From contig JARICT010000082.1 in assembly GCA_029257185.1 (NCBI GenBank), positions 73,100-117,999 on the forward strand: a DNA stretch of 44,900 nucleotides, written 5' to 3'. A program made the position numbers and the translations under genes. This DNA comes from Quadrisphaera sp. (GTDB lineage: Bacteria; Actinomycetota; Actinomycetes; Actinomycetales; Quadrisphaeraceae). Shown one piece after another: positions 19,670 through 28,282 of the stretch (position 1 is the first letter of the stretch; every line of letters starts with the position of its first letter). The notes under the pieces are model-generated. The model saw nothing but the letters and a program-made list of their open reading frames with translations, was not told the DNA's origin and ran no database searches.

Positions 19670-20071
19670 ATGAAGGTCGAGTACATGCTCTTCGTGGCGG
19701 GGACGCTCTTCCTCCTCCCGCTGTCGTTCATCTACGGATGGCTCACCCAGTTCCAGGAGCTGGTGGGGTTCCTGGCCCTCCTGCTCACGGCGCTCCTCGC
19801 AGCGCTCATCGGGAGCTTCCTGTGGGTGACCTCCCGTCGGATCGACCCTCGGCCCGAGGACGACGTCTACGGCGAGATCGGTGAGGGAGCCGGCGAGCAG
19901 GGCTTCTTCCCCCCGCACAGCTGGTGGCCGTTCGCGATCAGCCTCGCGGTCGCCATCGCGTTCCTCGGTATGGCGGTGGGCGTGTGGGTGTTCCTCATCG
20001 GCGCCGCGCTGTCCCTCTTCGCCCTCGTGGGTTGGGTCTTCGAGTACTACCGTGGAGCCCACGCCCACTGA
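19670..20071 (+). CDS. ctaF: Cytochrome c oxidase subunit IV (actinobacterial CtaF)
   Basis: A 133-aa membrane subunit found in actinobacterial aa3 oxidases. It has two N-terminal transmembrane helices (residues 5-27 and 31-52), a short acidic loop (PRPEDDVYGEIGEGAGEQGFF), and two more helices (about 86-105 and 107-125). It lies 1 base after the ctaD stop, so it is in the same operon. A strong hairpin starts 14 bases after its stop. Confidence 0.93.
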   Translation: MKVEYMLFVAGTLFLLPLSFIYGWLTQFQELVGFLALLLTALLAALIGSFLWVTSRRIDPRPEDDVYGEIGEGAGEQGFFPPHSWWPFAISLAVAIAFLGMAVGVWVFLIGAALSLFALVGWVFEYYRGAHAH

Positions 20072-20084
20072 GCAGCTCACGACG

Positions 20085-20113
20085 ACGGCCCCGCACCCGA
20101 GGTGCGGGGCCGT
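20085..20113 (+). terminator. Terminator of ctaC-ctaD-ctaF
   Basis: Arms 20085-20097 and 20101-20113 are perfect 13-bp reverse complements with a 3-base loop, just after ctaF. Confidence 0.8.
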
Positions 20114-20890
20114 CCTCGTGCCCGCGCCCAGGGATCTGATCGGCCACCGATCCTCGTCGGCGCCCACCCCCGGGCCCGGCAGCCCGCGCCGCCGCCCACG
20201 TCGACGCGCACGCCCGTCGACTCTCCCGGACGGTGAGGAGCATCTGCTGGACGTCAGGGTGGCGGGCGGTGCGTAGATCGCGACGCGGCGCCAAGGGCGA
20301 GGCTAGAGCGGGGTCCTGGAGGGGATCCCCGGCCATGGGGGGCCTCCCCGGTCGTCTCCACCGGCAGCAGGGGTGGGTGACCGGTCGTAGCACGTCCTTC
20401 AGCACCGACAGCGGTCCGCCTTCCTGCGTGCCAGCCGGGAGCACCGTCGCGGCGCGCTGCCGGCGACGTCGTACGCGGAGGCTGTTCTCGCCCCGACGGC
20501 GTGACCGGCCCGGCTCCTGTCGCACGTGATGGTGATCCGGGGCTCGAACCGTTCGTTCCGCCGCGACCACGTGCGGGCTGAGGCGCACGGTCGGACGCCG
20601 TCGTCCGCCGGGTCCAGGATGCCGTCGCCGTCCCGGGGCGCAGCGACACGCCGCGTGCGGGCGGCTCTCCTCACCGCCCCCGAGCGGTGCCGATCGACAG
20701 AGCCGGCTCCGGGCGATCGCGCCACCGACGGGTGACCGGGGCCATCGGGCACGGGTTCGGCGAGCTCCGGACCACACGCGCCTGGTGGATCTTCCCTCCA
20801 CCCACCACGCCGACGAGTCCAGGCACGGGGAGCGGCCGTGGCTCCGTGGACCGGCTCGTCAGGCTGGCTCTCGCACCGCACCACGAAGCG
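20114..20890. other. 777-bp region without a supportable gene
   Basis: The stretch between the two terminator hairpins has open frames on both strands, but their translations are Arg/Pro/Ser-rich with no recognisable motif, no ribosome binding site and no leaderless -10 arrangement. A T-arm-like string near 20533-20550 does not extend to a tRNA. It could be a decayed gene, an RNA gene or spacer; I see nothing to decide. Confidence 0.5.
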
Positions 20891-20926
20891 AGGCCGGTCC
20901 CCGCACCACAGTGCGGGGACCGGCCT
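20891..20926 (-). terminator. Terminator of qcrC-qcrA-qcrB
   Basis: Arms 20891-20906 and 20911-20926 are perfect 16-bp reverse complements with a 4-base loop, 34 bases beyond the qcrB stop. Confidence 0.8.
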
Positions 20927-20960
20927 TCTCCATGGCGTCCTCAGGACGCCGTCGCGGTCG

Positions 20961-22607
20961 TCAGGCTTGGCCCGACCCCACCCCTGCGCGAGAGCCGCTG
21001 GAGGCGCCGACGGCCGGGGTGTCGCCGTCGCCGTGCACGGCATGCTGCTCCTCGAGCTCAGCCGGCGTCACGGGCTCGATGCGGTCCTCGAAGTAGAACC
21101 TCGTGGCCCAGGCGCGTGCCCGCTGACCGAGACTCTTCTTCGAGCCCTCCGCGAGCTCGACGGGCGTGTAGACCTCGTGCTGCACCAAGGTCCACCGCTC
21201 GTAGGGGTTGAGCTCGTTGTGCACCTCGAAGTACTCACCATCCTCGGTACGGACCACGCGACCGGACTCGACCCCGTGCAGGGCGAGGTCTCGATCCCTG
21301 CGCTGCAGGGCGAGACAGGTGCGCTTGGTGACGAAGAACGCGATCGCCGGGCCGATGATGACGAGGATGCGGAGCGCCCAGATGATGTCGTTGAACGAGA
21401 GCTCGAAGTGGGTCGCGATCACGTCGGCGCCCGCTGCGAAGTGCAGCACCACGTAGAAGGTGAGCGCAGCGACGCCGATCGAGGTGCGTGCCGGAGCGTT
21501 GCGAGGCCGGTCGAGCAGGTGGTGCTCGCGCTTGTCTCCCGTCACCCAGGCCTCGAGGAACGGGTAGGCGAAGAGGAACGTCACCATCAGCCCCGGGATG
21601 ACGAGCGCGGGGAGGAACACGTTCATCGCGAGCGTGTACCCGAACAGGCTCCACTCCAGTCCCGCCCCCGGGGTGAGACGCAGCGCGCCATCCACGAAGC
21701 CGATGTACCAGTCAGGCTGCGTGCCCGCTGAGATCGGTGAGGGGTCGTAGGCCCCGTAGTTCCAGATCGGGTTGATGGTCACGAAAGCGGAGATGAGGGT
21801 GACCACACCGAAGACGATGAAGAAGAACCCGCCAGCCTTCGCCACGTAGACCGGGTACAGGGGGTACCCGATGACGTTCGTGTTCTTGCGGCCAGGGCCG
21901 GGGTACTGGGTGTGCTTGTGGACGATGACCAGCGCCAGGTGGGCACCGATGACGGCGATGAGGAGCGCCGGCACGATCATGACGTGGCTGATGAACAGGC
22001 GCGGGATGATCGACTCACCGGGGAACTGCCCGCCGAATAGGAAGAACTGGATGTAGGTGCCGACGACCGGGATCGAGAGGATCACGCCCTGGATGATGCG
22101 CAGGCCGTTGCCCGAGAGCAGGTCGTCCGGGAGGGAGTACCCGGTGAACCCGGCAGCGAGGCCGAGGACGGCGAGCGTGGCGCCGAGCACCCAGTTGAAT
22201 TCCCGCGGCTTGCGGAACGCGCCGGTCACGAAGACCCGGGCCATGTGGGCGAGGATCGCAGCCACGAAGAGCAGCGCCGACCAGTGGTGGATCTGACGCA
22301 TCAGCAGCCCCCCGCGGATCTCGAACGAGATCGCGAGCGTGGAGTTGTAGGCGTCGGAGATGGTGGAGCCGACGAGCGGCGCGTAGGGCCCCTCGTAGGT
22401 GACGAGCGTCATGCTCGGTACGTACCAGAGGGTCAGGAACGTGCCGGAGATGACGAGGATGACGAAGGTGTAGAGGCAGATCTCCCCGAGCATGAAGGAC
22501 CAGTGGTCGGGGAAGGTCTTCCGGGCGAAGCCCTTGACGACCTTCCCGGCGGCCACCCTCTCGTCGAGGTAGGTGGCGGTCTTGTCCACCAGGCTGTTGG
22601 TACTCAT
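20961..22607 (-). CDS. qcrB: Cytochrome bc1 complex cytochrome b subunit
   Basis: A 548-aa cytochrome b of the actinobacterial bcc complex, which oxidises menaquinol. The heme-binding helices are visible (MRQIHHWSALLFVAAILAH and FISHVMIVPALLIAVIGAH), as is the quinol-site region around NPIWNYGAYDP. The protein is longer than mitochondrial cytochrome b: beyond the eight or so helices it has a cytoplasmic tail of about 110 residues (RVVRTEDGEYFEVHNELN onwards), which is normal for actinobacterial QcrB. The ATG at 22607 overlaps the qcrA stop by four bases (ATGA). Confidence 0.95.
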   Translation of the reverse strand: MSTNSLVDKTATYLDERVAAGKVVKGFARKTFPDHWSFMLGEICLYTFVILVISGTFLTLWYVPSMTLVTYEGPYAPLVGSTISDAYNSTLAISFEIRGGLLMRQIHHWSALLFVAAILAHMARVFVTGAFRKPREFNWVLGATLAVLGLAAGFTGYSLPDDLLSGNGLRIIQGVILSIPVVGTYIQFFLFGGQFPGESIIPRLFISHVMIVPALLIAVIGAHLALVIVHKHTQYPGPGRKNTNVIGYPLYPVYVAKAGGFFFIVFGVVTLISAFVTINPIWNYGAYDPSPISAGTQPDWYIGFVDGALRLTPGAGLEWSLFGYTLAMNVFLPALVIPGLMVTFLFAYPFLEAWVTGDKREHHLLDRPRNAPARTSIGVAALTFYVVLHFAAGADVIATHFELSFNDIIWALRILVIIGPAIAFFVTKRTCLALQRRDRDLALHGVESGRVVRTEDGEYFEVHNELNPYERWTLVQHEVYTPVELAEGSKKSLGQRARAWATRFYFEDRIEPVTPAELEEQHAVHGDGDTPAVGASSGSRAGVGSGQA

Positions 22608-23677
22608 CCACGCTCCCAGAAGCTGGCGCCGATCGGCTCTTCGAAGTCGCGCTGGGCCACGAGGTACCCCTCGTCGTCCACCGTGATCGGCAGTTGGGGG
22701 AGCGGCCGGTTGGCCGGTCCGAAGATGACGTCCGCGTGGTGCGTCAGGTCGAACGTCGATTGGTGGCAGGGGCACAGCAGGTGGTGCGTCTGCTGCTCGT
22801 ACAGGGCGACGGGGCACCCCACGTGCGTGCAGATCTTGGAGTAGGCGTAGATACCGTCCACGTCCCAGCCCTCGCGGTCGGCGCGCGGGACGACGATGCC
22901 CGGCTCCATCCGCACCAGCAGCACGACGGCCTTCGCTTTCTCGTCGAGCGGGTGCGCGGCGTTCTCGAGACCCTCGGGGATGATGTGGAAGGCGGAGCCG
23001 ATGGTGACGTCGGACGCCTTCACGGGGTCGCCGGTGGGGTCCTTGACCAGTCGCACCCCGCGGTCCCAGAGCGTGGTGCGCAGGTCCGTGTGCGGCAGCG
23101 GACCGAGGTCTCCGAGCGTGAGGACGGCGGGGATGGGCAGGATGGCGGTCGAGGCGATCAGACCGTTGCGCAGGACCTTGCGACGACCGATGCCCGACTC
23201 CTCCAAGCCCTCGTTGATGATCCCCATGGCCTCCTCGCGGTCCTCGGGATCACCGATGAGGTGGCGCTCCTCGATGACCTCGTGGTCGGGCATGAGCGTC
23301 TTGGCCCAGTGGACCGCGGCGATGCCGATGGCGAAGATGGCGAGCCCGAGGCCCAGGCCCAGCGCCAGGTTCGACGTCTGGATGCTCGCGAACGTGCCCT
23401 CGAGGGGGAAGACGAAGTAGGAGACGACGAAGAGGACCGATCCGACGATCGACAGACCGAAGATGATGGCGACCTGGCGCTCCGCGCGCTTGGCGGACAC
23501 GGGGTCGTAGTCGGTGGAGCGATAACGGTGCGGGGGCAGGCCGGGGTTGGGGAACCGCTCCGGCAGACGATCGCCCTCGTCGACCACGACGTCGGTCACG
23601 CCGTCGTTGTCGGAGTTGACGTTGTGGCGCGCTACCCGGCTGTCCGGACCGGTGACGCCGCCGTCGTCCTCGTTCAT
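22604..23677 (-). CDS. qcrA: Rieske iron-sulfur subunit of the bc1 complex
   Basis: A 357-aa protein. A charged N-terminus of about 70 residues is followed by three transmembrane helices (roughly 70-92, 100-123 and 175-195), the extra helices being an actinobacterial feature. The C-terminal Rieske domain has C283-T-H285 and C302-P-C304-H305, where C283, H285, C302 and H305 bind the 2Fe-2S cluster and C288/C304 form the usual disulfide. The ATG at 23677 has GGAGAGG upstream. The gene sits between qcrC and qcrB and is translationally coupled to qcrB. Confidence 0.95.
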   Translation of the reverse strand: MNEDDGGVTGPDSRVARHNVNSDNDGVTDVVVDEGDRLPERFPNPGLPPHRYRSTDYDPVSAKRAERQVAIIFGLSIVGSVLFVVSYFVFPLEGTFASIQTSNLALGLGLGLAIFAIGIAAVHWAKTLMPDHEVIEERHLIGDPEDREEAMGIINEGLEESGIGRRKVLRNGLIASTAILPIPAVLTLGDLGPLPHTDLRTTLWDRGVRLVKDPTGDPVKASDVTIGSAFHIIPEGLENAAHPLDEKAKAVVLLVRMEPGIVVPRADREGWDVDGIYAYSKICTHVGCPVALYEQQTHHLLCPCHQSTFDLTHHADVIFGPANRPLPQLPITVDDEGYLVAQRDFEEPIGASFWERG

Positions 23678-23729
23678 CGTGCCTCTCCCGTGCTGGTCGT
23701 CTCGGACGTCGTCCGGGGATCGCGATCGG

Positions 23730-24530
23730 TCATGACGCCCGCCGCCCGAGCCACACGGCGCACAGGATGAGCGCGGTCAGCCCCGCGAACCAGGCGAAGA
23801 GCCCCTCGGAGATCGGCCCGAGAGAACCGAGGGTCAGGCCCCCCGGAGAACCCTGCTCCTGGGTCTGCTTGACGTAGCTGATGAGGTTCTGCTTCTCCTC
23901 GGGCGTGATGTTGGCGTCGTTGAAGACGGGCATCGACTGCGGTCCGGTCAGCATGGCCTCGTAGATGTACTTGCCGGTAGTGCCCTCGAGGCTGGGGGCG
24001 TACTTGCCCTGCGTCAGGGCTCCGCCGGCGCCGACGACGTTGTGGCACATGGCGCAGTTGGTGCGGAAGAGGTCGTTGCCCTCGGCGATGCGCTCGGGGT
24101 CGTCGCTCGCGGCGACCATCTCGTCGGTGGGGATGGCCGGACCGGGGGCCAGCGAGGCGACGTAGGCCGCCATGGCCGCGGTCTCCTCGGCGTCGAACTG
24201 GACCTGCTTCACCGGGGCCTGCTGGGCGCTGGCGGCCAGCGGCATGCGGCCGGTGCCGACCTGGAAGTCGACCGAGGCGGCGCCGACACCGATCAGGGTC
24301 GGCCCGGCCTCGCTGCCCTGCGCCTGGAAGCCGTGGCACGTGGCGCAGTTGGCCTCGAACAGCGCTTGGCCCTCCTCGACGAGCTGCGCGGACGCGGGCG
24401 CCGCGGCCGACGCCTCGGCCTTGCCGGGGGAGAGGAGCGTGTAGAGACCCCCGGTGGCCACGAGGGCCAGCAGGAGGACGACGAGCGTCGCCGCGGGGTG
24501 GCGTCGTCGCGCCGCGATGGTCTTCACCAT
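23730..24530 (-). CDS. qcrC: Di-heme cytochrome c subunit of the bc1 complex
   Basis: A 266-aa protein with an N-terminal signal-anchor helix (residues 13-33), two cytochrome c domains each with a CxxCH heme site (CATCH at 62-66 and CAMCH at 159-163), and a C-terminal transmembrane helix (about 240-260). In actinobacteria QcrC passes electrons directly to the CuA site of the aa3 oxidase inside a bcc-aa3 supercomplex, replacing soluble cytochrome c. The ATG at 24530 (MVKTIAARRR) is preferred; a GTG 27 bases upstream is in frame. Confidence 0.94.
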   Translation of the reverse strand: MVKTIAARRRHPAATLVVLLLALVATGGLYTLLSPGKAEASAAAPASAQLVEEGQALFEANCATCHGFQAQGSEAGPTLIGVGAASVDFQVGTGRMPLAASAQQAPVKQVQFDAEETAAMAAYVASLAPGPAIPTDEMVAASDDPERIAEGNDLFRTNCAMCHNVVGAGGALTQGKYAPSLEGTTGKYIYEAMLTGPQSMPVFNDANITPEEKQNLISYVKQTQEQGSPGGLTLGSLGPISEGLFAWFAGLTALILCAVWLGRRAS

Positions 24531-24674
24531 GGAAGTGTCACCCTTCTTGCAGGACACGCCAAGTCGGGCGCGCGGTCTGTGGCTGTTCTCACGCCCGCCG
24601 AGCGGCCGTGCGACGTCGTGATGGATCCCGTGCTGCCGAGGTCTCGGTCGGCCATGACCGCGGGCAGCGACACG

Positions 24675-25307
24675 TCACTGCAGGAAGTAGATGATGAGGA
24701 AGAGGGCTACCCACACGACGTCGACGAAGTGCCAGTAGTAGGAGACGACGACCGCGGTGGTCGCCTCCTGGTGCCCGAAGCTCCGCGAGGCATAGGCACG
24801 ACCGATGGTGAGCAGGAAGGCGATGAGCCCGCCGATGACGTGGAGGCCGTGGAACCCGGTGGTCATGTAGAACACCGACCCCCAGGGGCTCGAGGCGATG
24901 GTGGCGCCCTCCTCGACGAGGTGGGCGTACTCGAAGACCTGGAAGGTCACGAAGAACGCGCCCATCAGGAAGGTGAGCACGTACCACTCGACCATCCCCC
25001 ACCGACGGAAGTCGAGGAGGGAACCGGTCCGCCGCGGCTGGAACCGCTCTGCGGCGAAGACGCCCATCTGGCAGGTCACCGAGCTCAGCACCAGGACGAT
25101 CGTGTTCCCCAGCGCGAGGGGGATGGCCAGGAGCGCGGTCTCGGTCTCCCAGACCTCGGGCACCACGGCGCGGACGGTGAAGTACATCGCGAACAGCCCG
25201 GCGAAGAACATCAGCTCGCTGGACAGCCACACGATGGTGCCCACCGACACCATGTTCGGCCGGTTGATCGTCACCGGGGTGGGCCTGACGGCCGCGCTGC
25301 TCGACAC
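24675..25307 (-). CDS. ctaE: Cytochrome c oxidase subunit III
   Basis: A 210-aa five-helix subunit III of the aa3 oxidase, with [21 protein letters not shown] at the N-terminus, FQVFEYAHL in the middle (conserved Glu), and [14 protein letters not shown] and [15 protein letters not shown] at the C-terminus. The GTG at 25307 gives the normal family length; the open frame extends 17 codons upstream. A CATACT box lies 7 bases before this GTG, consistent with a leaderless start. qcrC begins 144 bp downstream on the same strand, so ctaE leads the qcr cluster, as in other actinobacteria. It is divergent from trpD. Confidence 0.93.
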   Translation of the reverse strand: MSSSAAVRPTPVTINRPNMVSVGTIVWLSSELMFFAGLFAMYFTVRAVVPEVWETETALLAIPLALGNTIVLVLSSVTCQMGVFAAERFQPRRTGSLLDFRRWGMVEWYVLTFLMGAFFVTFQVFEYAHLVEEGATIASSPWGSVFYMTTGFHGLHVIGGLIAFLLTIGRAYASRSFGHQEATTAVVVSYYWHFVDVVWVALFLIIYFLQ

Positions 25308-25314
25308 GGGCGTC

Positions 25315-25320
25315 AGTATG
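25315..25320 (-). promoter_or_regulatory. -10-like CATACT before ctaE
   Basis: CATACT on the minus strand, 7 bases before the GTG at 25307. It supports the shorter ctaE start. Confidence 0.35.
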
Positions 25321-25372
25321 GCCCACGACAGATCGCGCGTCCCGTCGGGTCGCCTCACACCAGGGAGCCCCC

Positions 25373-26437
25373 GTGCACGAGCAGGACATCACGCCGATGA
25401 CGTGGCCCGCGGTGGTCGCCGCGCTCGTGCGGGGTGAGGACCTCGCGGCGAGGTCCACGCGCTGGGCGATGGGCCAGGTGGTGGACGGGAGCGCCACGCC
25501 GGCGCAGATCGCCGGGCTCCTGGTGGGGCTCGCCGCGAAGGGTGAGTCGGTGGAGGAGGTGTCCGGCATCGCCGACGCGATGCTCGACGCCGCGGTGCCG
25601 CTGCCGCTGGACCCCGCGCTGCGCGACGCGAGCGTCGACGTCGTCGGTACCGGCGGTGACCGCGCGGGCACCGTGAACCTGTCGACGATGGCGGCCCTGG
25701 TCGTGGCCGGCGCGTCCGTCACGGTGGTCAAGCACGGCAACCGCGCGGCGAGCTCGCAGTGCGGGACGGCCGACGTGCTGGCGGAGCTCGGCGTCCGTCT
25801 GGACCCGCCGCCGGCCCGGGTGGCGGAGCTGGCGGCCCAGGTCGGCATCACGTTCGTCTTCGCCCCGTCCTTCCACCCCGCCACCGCGCGCGCGGCTCCG
25901 GTACGACGCGACCTCGGCGTCCCGACGGCCTTCAACCTGCTCGGCCCGCTGACGAACCCGGGACGGCCCGGCGCAGCCTCCATCGGTGTGGCGTCGGCGT
26001 CGGCCGCGCCGCTCGTGGCGGGCGTGCTCGCGCGCCGCGGGACCCGCGCGCTCGTCGTGCGCGGGGACGACGGCCTCGACGAGCTGACGCCGACCGGCCC
26101 GGCCGACGTCTGGGAGGTGCGCGGCGGCGAGGTCTCCCGGTCCCGGGTCGACCCGCTCGACCTGGGGATGGGGAGGATCCCGGTGAGCGACCTGCGCGGG
26201 GGCGACGCCGCCGTGAACGCCGCGGTCGCCCGTCGGGTGCTCGCCGGCGAGCGAGGGCCCGTCCGTGACGCGGTGCTGCTGGGCGCTGCGCTGGCGCTGG
26301 TCGCGGCAGACCCGGCGCCGCCCTCGACATCTCTCGGGCAGCGTCTGGAGGTCGCTCTCCCGCGCGCCGCCTCATCCATCGACTCGCACGCGGCTGCCGG
26401 TGTGCTCGAGGCCTGGGTCAGCGCCTCGAACGCCTGA
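25373..26437 (+). CDS. trpD: Anthranilate phosphoribosyltransferase
   Basis: A 354-aa enzyme of tryptophan synthesis that joins anthranilate to PRPP. It has the PRPP loop [36 protein letters not shown]-like sequence (here ADVLAELG), the metal-binding region GDDGLDEL, and the helical N-terminal domain. It stands alone, away from other trp genes, as in other actinobacteria where trpD sits beside ctaE. The GTG at 25373 has GGGAG 5 bases upstream. Its 3' end overlaps the exonuclease gene by 20 bp. Confidence 0.94.
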   Translation: MHEQDITPMTWPAVVAALVRGEDLAARSTRWAMGQVVDGSATPAQIAGLLVGLAAKGESVEEVSGIADAMLDAAVPLPLDPALRDASVDVVGTGGDRAGTVNLSTMAALVVAGASVTVVKHGNRAASSQCGTADVLAELGVRLDPPPARVAELAAQVGITFVFAPSFHPATARAAPVRRDLGVPTAFNLLGPLTNPGRPGAASIGVASASAAPLVAGVLARRGTRALVVRGDDGLDELTPTGPADVWEVRGGEVSRSRVDPLDLGMGRIPVSDLRGGDAAVNAAVARRVLAGERGPVRDAVLLGAALALVAADPAPPSTSLGQRLEVALPRAASSIDSHAAAGVLEAWVSASNA

Positions 26438-28184
26438 GCGTCCCGGCGAGGTCTCCCTCCTTCGCGGCGGAGGCGAGCGCGCACGCCCAGGGCCTCTCCA
26501 CGCTCACGAGGCGCACGCCGTCGCTCTCGAGCCAGCGCAGGACCATCTCGCTCTCCTCGGGCGTGGCCGCGCCGGGCGCCCCGGGCCGTGCCCCGGGCAC
26601 GGACTCCGCGGTCAGGGTGAGGGCGTCGACGAACGGGCGGGGGTCCGCGCCGCGAGGCGCCAGCGACGTGCCGGCCAGGCGGCCCCGGCGCACGCAGACG
26701 AGCTCCCAGCCGCCGCTGCTGGTCCGCCGGGCGGCGACCAGCTCGCCGACATCGGTCAGGGAGCCCACCCTCTGGGCGCGCGTGGCGCCCCGCAGGAAGG
26801 CCTCCAGGGCCGCGCGCACGACCGTCGCCTCCTCGAAACGCTCCTGGGCGGCCAGGTGGGACATGCGCTCCGTCGCGGCGGCGACCACCTCGCCCGGGTC
26901 CCCGGTCATCGACGCGGCGGCCCGCTGCGCGGTGACCGAGTAGCCCGCGACGTCCACCCCCCCGGTGCACGGGGCGGAGCACCGGCCGATGTCGGCGAGC
27001 ACGCAGGCGGCCGCGCTCGGCGAGGCACGCGCGGGCAACCTGGGCGTGCACCGGCGCAGCGGCACGCTCTGGTGGATCGCCGCTGCGGCGGCGTGGGCGT
27101 CGGCCGTGCGCGCGAAGGGCCCGATGTAGACGGCCCCCGCGGGTCCCGCGACCCGCTCGTCGCCCGCGGGACGCCCGGCGTCGTCGCGACGGGTCCGCAC
27201 GACCGACAACCGGGGGAACGGCTCGGCGGTCAGCTTCAGCCACGGCGCCCTCTCCGGCCGGCGTGAGCGCCGGTTGTACCGAGGGTCGTGCTCGGCGATG
27301 AGCCTCAGCTCGCGCACGCGGGCCTCCAGGACCGTGGCGGTCGGCACCGCGTCCACGGCGCTCGCCACCCGCACCATCTCCGCCATGCGGCTGCGCGTCT
27401 CCGCCGCGGTGAAGTAGGACCTGACCCGCGTCCTCAGGTCCGCCGAGGACCCGACGTAGAGCACCTCACCGGCGTCGCCGGTGAACAGGTAGGCGCCGGG
27501 CCCGCGCGGCAGGCCGTCGGCGAGGGTGCGCTTGGCCCGCACCGCCTGCGGCACCGCCGAGCTGTGGACCAGGACCTCCTCGAGCGTGGTCACGCCCTGG
27601 TTGCCGATGAGCCCCAGCAGCGCGTGCAGCACGTCGACGGTGGCGCGAGCGTCGTCCAGGGCGCGGTGCGTCGGCGTCACGCTGGACCCGAGGTGGGCGG
27701 CGAGGGTGGCCAGCTTGTGGTTGGCCACCGCCGGCCGCGGCAGCACGGCGCGCGCGAGGGACAGCGTGTCGAGCACCTGCCCGCGTGGCCAGGAGCTCCC
27801 GCACGAGGTGGCGGCTGCGCGCAGGAAGGACAGGTCGAAACGCGCGTTGTGGGCGACCACCACCGCCCCTCGTGCCAGCTCCAGGAGGCTGGGCAGGACC
27901 GCGGAGACCTCCGGCGCGCTCGCCACCATCGCGTCCGTGATCCCGGTCAGCACCGCGATGGCCGGGGGGACGGCGTGCGGGGGGCGCACCAGCGTCGACA
28001 GCTCCGCCAGGACCTCGCCGCCGCGCACCCGCACCGCGCCGATCTCGGTGATCGCGGCGCTGGCCGGGCTGGCTCCGGTCGTCTCCAGGTCGACGACGAG
28101 GAAGGTGACCTCCGACAGGGGGGTGCCCAGGTCGTCGATGGTGGTCTGGGCCGCCGGGGGCCCGGCGGCGCGCTGCGAGGCCAT
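26418..28184 (-). CDS. DEDD exonuclease fused to a UvrC/Cho-like GIY-YIG domain
   Basis: A 588-aa fusion protein. Residues 25-190 are a DnaQ-like 3'-5' exonuclease (VVDLETTGAS, HNARFDLSFL, HRALDDARAT). Residues about 225-310 are a GIY-YIG nuclease (GAYLFTGDAGEVLYVGSS), followed by a UvrC-like Cys region (CVLADIGRCSAPCTG) and a UvrB/UvrC-type helical segment (ERMSHLAAQERFEEATVVR). This fusion is known in actinobacteria, and a role in DNA repair is inferred from the domains. TAGGGT lies exactly 6 bases upstream of the ATG, indicating a leaderless mRNA. It is convergent with trpD, overlapping its end by 20 bp, and divergent from the metalloprotease gene. Confidence 0.92.
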   Translation of the reverse strand: MASQRAAGPPAAQTTIDDLGTPLSEVTFLVVDLETTGASPASAAITEIGAVRVRGGEVLAELSTLVRPPHAVPPAIAVLTGITDAMVASAPEVSAVLPSLLELARGAVVVAHNARFDLSFLRAAATSCGSSWPRGQVLDTLSLARAVLPRPAVANHKLATLAAHLGSSVTPTHRALDDARATVDVLHALLGLIGNQGVTTLEEVLVHSSAVPQAVRAKRTLADGLPRGPGAYLFTGDAGEVLYVGSSADLRTRVRSYFTAAETRSRMAEMVRVASAVDAVPTATVLEARVRELRLIAEHDPRYNRRSRRPERAPWLKLTAEPFPRLSVVRTRRDDAGRPAGDERVAGPAGAVYIGPFARTADAHAAAAAIHQSVPLRRCTPRLPARASPSAAACVLADIGRCSAPCTGGVDVAGYSVTAQRAAASMTGDPGEVVAAATERMSHLAAQERFEEATVVRAALEAFLRGATRAQRVGSLTDVGELVAARRTSSGGWELVCVRRGRLAGTSLAPRGADPRPFVDALTLTAESVPGARPGAPGAATPEESEMVLRWLESDGVRLVSVERPWACALASAAKEGDLAGTLRRSRR

Positions 28185-28190
28185 CCGCGC

Positions 28191-28196
28191 ACCCTA
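28191..28196 (-). promoter_or_regulatory. -10 box TAGGGT, leaderless start of the DEDD/GIY-YIG gene
   Basis: TAGGGT on the minus strand, exactly 6 bases before the ATG at 28184. Confidence 0.6.
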
Positions 28197-28270
28197 GGAG
28201 CGGGGTCGGACACCTCGTGGCGCCGCGGCCGGGCACCACCCGTCGCGACCGGGGGGAGGCGCCGGCGACC

Positions 28271-28276
28271 TACTCT
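28271..28276 (+). promoter_or_regulatory. -10 box TACTCT, leaderless start of the metalloprotease
   Basis: TACTCT followed by exactly 6 bases and the GTG at 28283. Confidence 0.6.
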
Positions 28277-28282
28277 TGCGTC

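Noticed and set aside
20526-20556. A tRNA T-arm-like string on the minus strand (ggTTCGAgcccc)
   Set aside because: The 5' half of the T stem does not pair with the 3' half, and no acceptor, D or anticodon arm can be drawn around it.
20399-21043. A 214-codon open frame on the minus strand across the gene-less region
   Set aside because: It runs through the qcr terminator and into the 3' end of qcrB in another frame. Its translation is Arg/Pro/Ser-rich with no motif or ribosome binding site.
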